Assembly (NCBI GenBank): GCA_002733575.1
Contig: NVWB01000031.1
Location: forward strand, 1-44,217
DNA length: 44,217 nt
Direction: 5' to 3'
From: Blastopirellula sp.
GTDB taxonomy: Bacteria; Planctomycetota; Planctomycetia; Pirellulales; Pirellulaceae
The notes under the pieces were generated by a model that ran no database searches, was not told the origin of the DNA, and saw only the letters and a program-made list of their open reading frames with translations. Both the position numbers and the translations under genes were made by a program. This document shows positions 42,762 through 44,217 of this stretch, one piece after another. The first letter of the stretch is position 1, and each line of letters begins with the position of its first letter.

Positions 42762-42790
42762 TTGCATACCATTTAGTGATTTGCTATACT
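42762..42790 (+). promoter_or_regulatory. Candidate sigma-70-type promoter of the SHD1 gene
   Basis: -35 TTGCAT (42762-42767), exactly 17 bases, -10 TATACT (42785-42790), 45 bases ahead of the ATG. Near-consensus; the best promoter seen in the window. Confidence 0.65.
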
Positions 42791-42834
42791 GTCTTCTTGT
42801 GGGTATTTATAGTTATCATATTCGGTTTTAATAA

Positions 42835-44010
42835 ATGAATAACAGACATTCGTTTGCTCTACTGCTTCTTCTATGCTGCTTGTTTTTCTCTCCTCACCAG
42901 GTTTCTGCCAGACCCTGGACAGATTCTAACGGCAACAGGATCGATGCGAAATTTGTTCGATACAATAATGGCCAAGTGACATTATTAACGAAAAGCGGCA
43001 AACGCCACACACTTCCTATCACAAAATTAAGTCTTCAGGATCAAGAGTATATAAAAGAAGTTAATACATCACTAGGGATTCGAGACTGGACAGATTCTAA
43101 TGGTCAACAATTTACTGCTAAGTTTATCAGGATTCAAGGCACTACGGTCTATTTAGTAAACGAAGGAAAGACACAAGAATTCGAGTTCTCGAAGTTTTCA
43201 GATGCTGAGCAACAGTGGATTCGCGCTCGTACTGTTGAACTAGGTGTTGATACACAATTACCAGAAATCAATAACACCAAAACAAATAGAATCACTGAAC
43301 TTGAAGAGCGTCCTAAAATCTCTGAGAATTCAAGATTAATCATAAACAATGAAATAAAAACGGATATCAATAATGAAACACCTCGGAGACGAATTTGGAC
43401 TGATCGTGCTGGGAACCGAATGGAAGCGTATTTTGTAAATATTCTAGAAAACAGTATTGTTCAAATAAAAATTGGCTCAACAACTGTGGAACGCCATGTA
43501 TCCAGATTATCAGATGATGATCGTGACTATCTCAGATCACATCTCAAGGATGACCCGCGTCTTAAATTCGTTCCATTGAAAGTTGTTCATCTGAATTCGT
43601 CAACTGAAATAAATTCCGAGGTTCTCCGGAATTCAAATTCTACAATAGAAAACACTGAACAAAGTTTTGCTAAATTTGAAAATGCTATCAAGCGTTGCCA
43701 AACATGCGGAGAATATTTTGGCTCAGATCGTAATGGCAGTGGGGATTGTTCTAGGTGCAGGGATCTGAAATCACAAAATATTGAAATCGAAGTTGTTTTT
43801 CACAAAGAAATATATAAGAACTGCCAAACTTGCGGCAAGCAGCTAACCACAGATAATCAACTCTCAGGAGAATGTTACCGATGTAGGGATCATCGATATG
43901 GAAGCTACATCAAACCCTACACTGAATCCCTTAAAAAGTACAGCTTTCTAATACTCTTAATTGCTACAGGGCTGGGACGGCTCTTTTGGCCTCGTAGTTC
44001 TGAAAGCTAA
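42835..44010 (+). CDS. SHD1-domain protein with two zinc ribbons and C-terminal membrane anchor
   Basis: 391 residues. A signal peptide (to about 'HQVSA', residue 25) is followed by three SHD1-like modules at 26-76, 82-132 and 186-236, each starting 'R.WTD..GN...A.FV' and ending 'LS..D..Y(I/L)'. SHD1 is abundant in secreted planctomycete proteins. Then come two matched four-cysteine ribbons: Cys288/291/305/308 and Cys330/333/347/350, each 'CQTCG...GxC.RCRD'. A membrane segment (~370-384) and a short tail close the protein. Paired zinc ribbons after a signal peptide are odd, as such motifs are usually cytoplasmic. Function unknown. The gene is flanked by inverted repeat copies e and f. Confidence 0.82.
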   Translation: MNNRHSFALLLLLCCLFFSPHQVSARPWTDSNGNRIDAKFVRYNNGQVTLLTKSGKRHTLPITKLSLQDQEYIKEVNTSLGIRDWTDSNGQQFTAKFIRIQGTTVYLVNEGKTQEFEFSKFSDAEQQWIRARTVELGVDTQLPEINNTKTNRITELEERPKISENSRLIINNEIKTDINNETPRRRIWTDRAGNRMEAYFVNILENSIVQIKIGSTTVERHVSRLSDDDRDYLRSHLKDDPRLKFVPLKVVHLNSSTEINSEVLRNSNSTIENTEQSFAKFENAIKRCQTCGEYFGSDRNGSGDCSRCRDLKSQNIEIEVVFHKEIYKNCQTCGKQLTTDNQLSGECYRCRDHRYGSYIKPYTESLKKYSFLILLIATGLGRLFWPRSSES

Positions 44011-44056
44011 CTCAGACGAACTCTTTAATAATGCTTCACCATGATCAAGTCGTGTA

Positions 44057-44153
44057 GGATGGCTGGTCTCCAACAAAAGATTCACCCATCTCGAATATTC
44101 ATCACAAAGAACTAGTTCGATCAAAAAGAGACGCTCGGCTGCCATCCATCTGT
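44057..44153 (+). repeat. MITE/REP-like dispersed repeat, copy f (forward)
   Basis: Starts GGATGGCTGGTCTCCAACAA and ends GGCTGCCATCCATCTG. It aligns with copy a (24571-24670), including ATTCATCAC near the middle. Right edge of the SHD1 segment; the last ~60 bases of the window hold nothing else visible. Confidence 0.78.
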
Positions 44154-44217
44154 TTATCCGGGCATCAATCATCAGCGGTGAATGCTTCTGCCAAAGAATT
44201 GCCCATTATTTCGTGAT

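Overview
The window reads as a chromosomal segment of a planctomycete (Planctomycetota) of fairly low GC. The grounds are the family mix: three secreted type-I sulfatases, six leucine-rich-repeat proteins with the planctomycete-type 'FS(L/M)RTL' membrane anchor, an SHD1-domain protein, a ThiD2-ThiE fusion, a CobA-HemD fusion and an HTTM membrane protein. Dispersed palindromic repeats are also abundant. I cannot name a genus. No rRNA, tRNA or CRISPR array was seen.

Layout. 1-6.4 kb: the tail of a CheA-like kinase, then (all minus strand) a three-PAS histidine kinase, xylose isomerase, a sulfatase and a short-chain dehydrogenase. 6.9-12.5 kb: pyruvate kinase, a second sulfatase, ribosomal protein S20 (minus) and a TPR protein (minus). 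12.6-14.2 kb: a CobA-HemD fusion of siroheme/corrinoid synthesis. 14.5-19.4 kb: an island of four tandem LRR paralogues and an internally duplicated membrane protein, bounded by inverted copies of a repeat. 19.7-24.5 kb: thiE (minus), a small TPR membrane protein and clpC with a strong terminator.

24.5-29.7 kb is the most interesting part. A minus-strand pair (SdpA-like small protein and HTTM/SdpB-like membrane protein, ATGA overlap) is divergent from a plus-strand row: a tiny secreted protein of NGNQ repeats ending in a PEP/VPEID-CTERM-like signal (PEI motif, hydrophobic stretch, basic tail), then an exosortase fused to a CPBP/CAAX-type protease with all expected catalytic residues, then a secreted SNase-fold protein. 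This looks like a dedicated one-substrate exosortase-E-type system in a planctomycete. The island sits between clpC and tilS and is flanked by inverted copies of a ~95-bp repeat. The same repeat flanks the SHD1 gene at 42.8-44.0 kb in the same relative orientation.

30.0-34.4 kb is housekeeping: tilS (minus), rny and the YmdB-family gene. 34.4-36.4 kb holds an IS110-family element with a hairpin over the transposase ribosome-binding site and a structured 3' non-coding tract. 36.4-44.2 kb is accessory: two LRR paralogues with a duplicated upstream module, a sialidase-like gene whose signal peptide is broken by a T-run frameshift, a sulfatase-HEAT fusion flanked by 23-bp direct repeats, and an SHD1/zinc-ribbon membrane protein.

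All function calls rest on motif reading by eye; no database search was possible.
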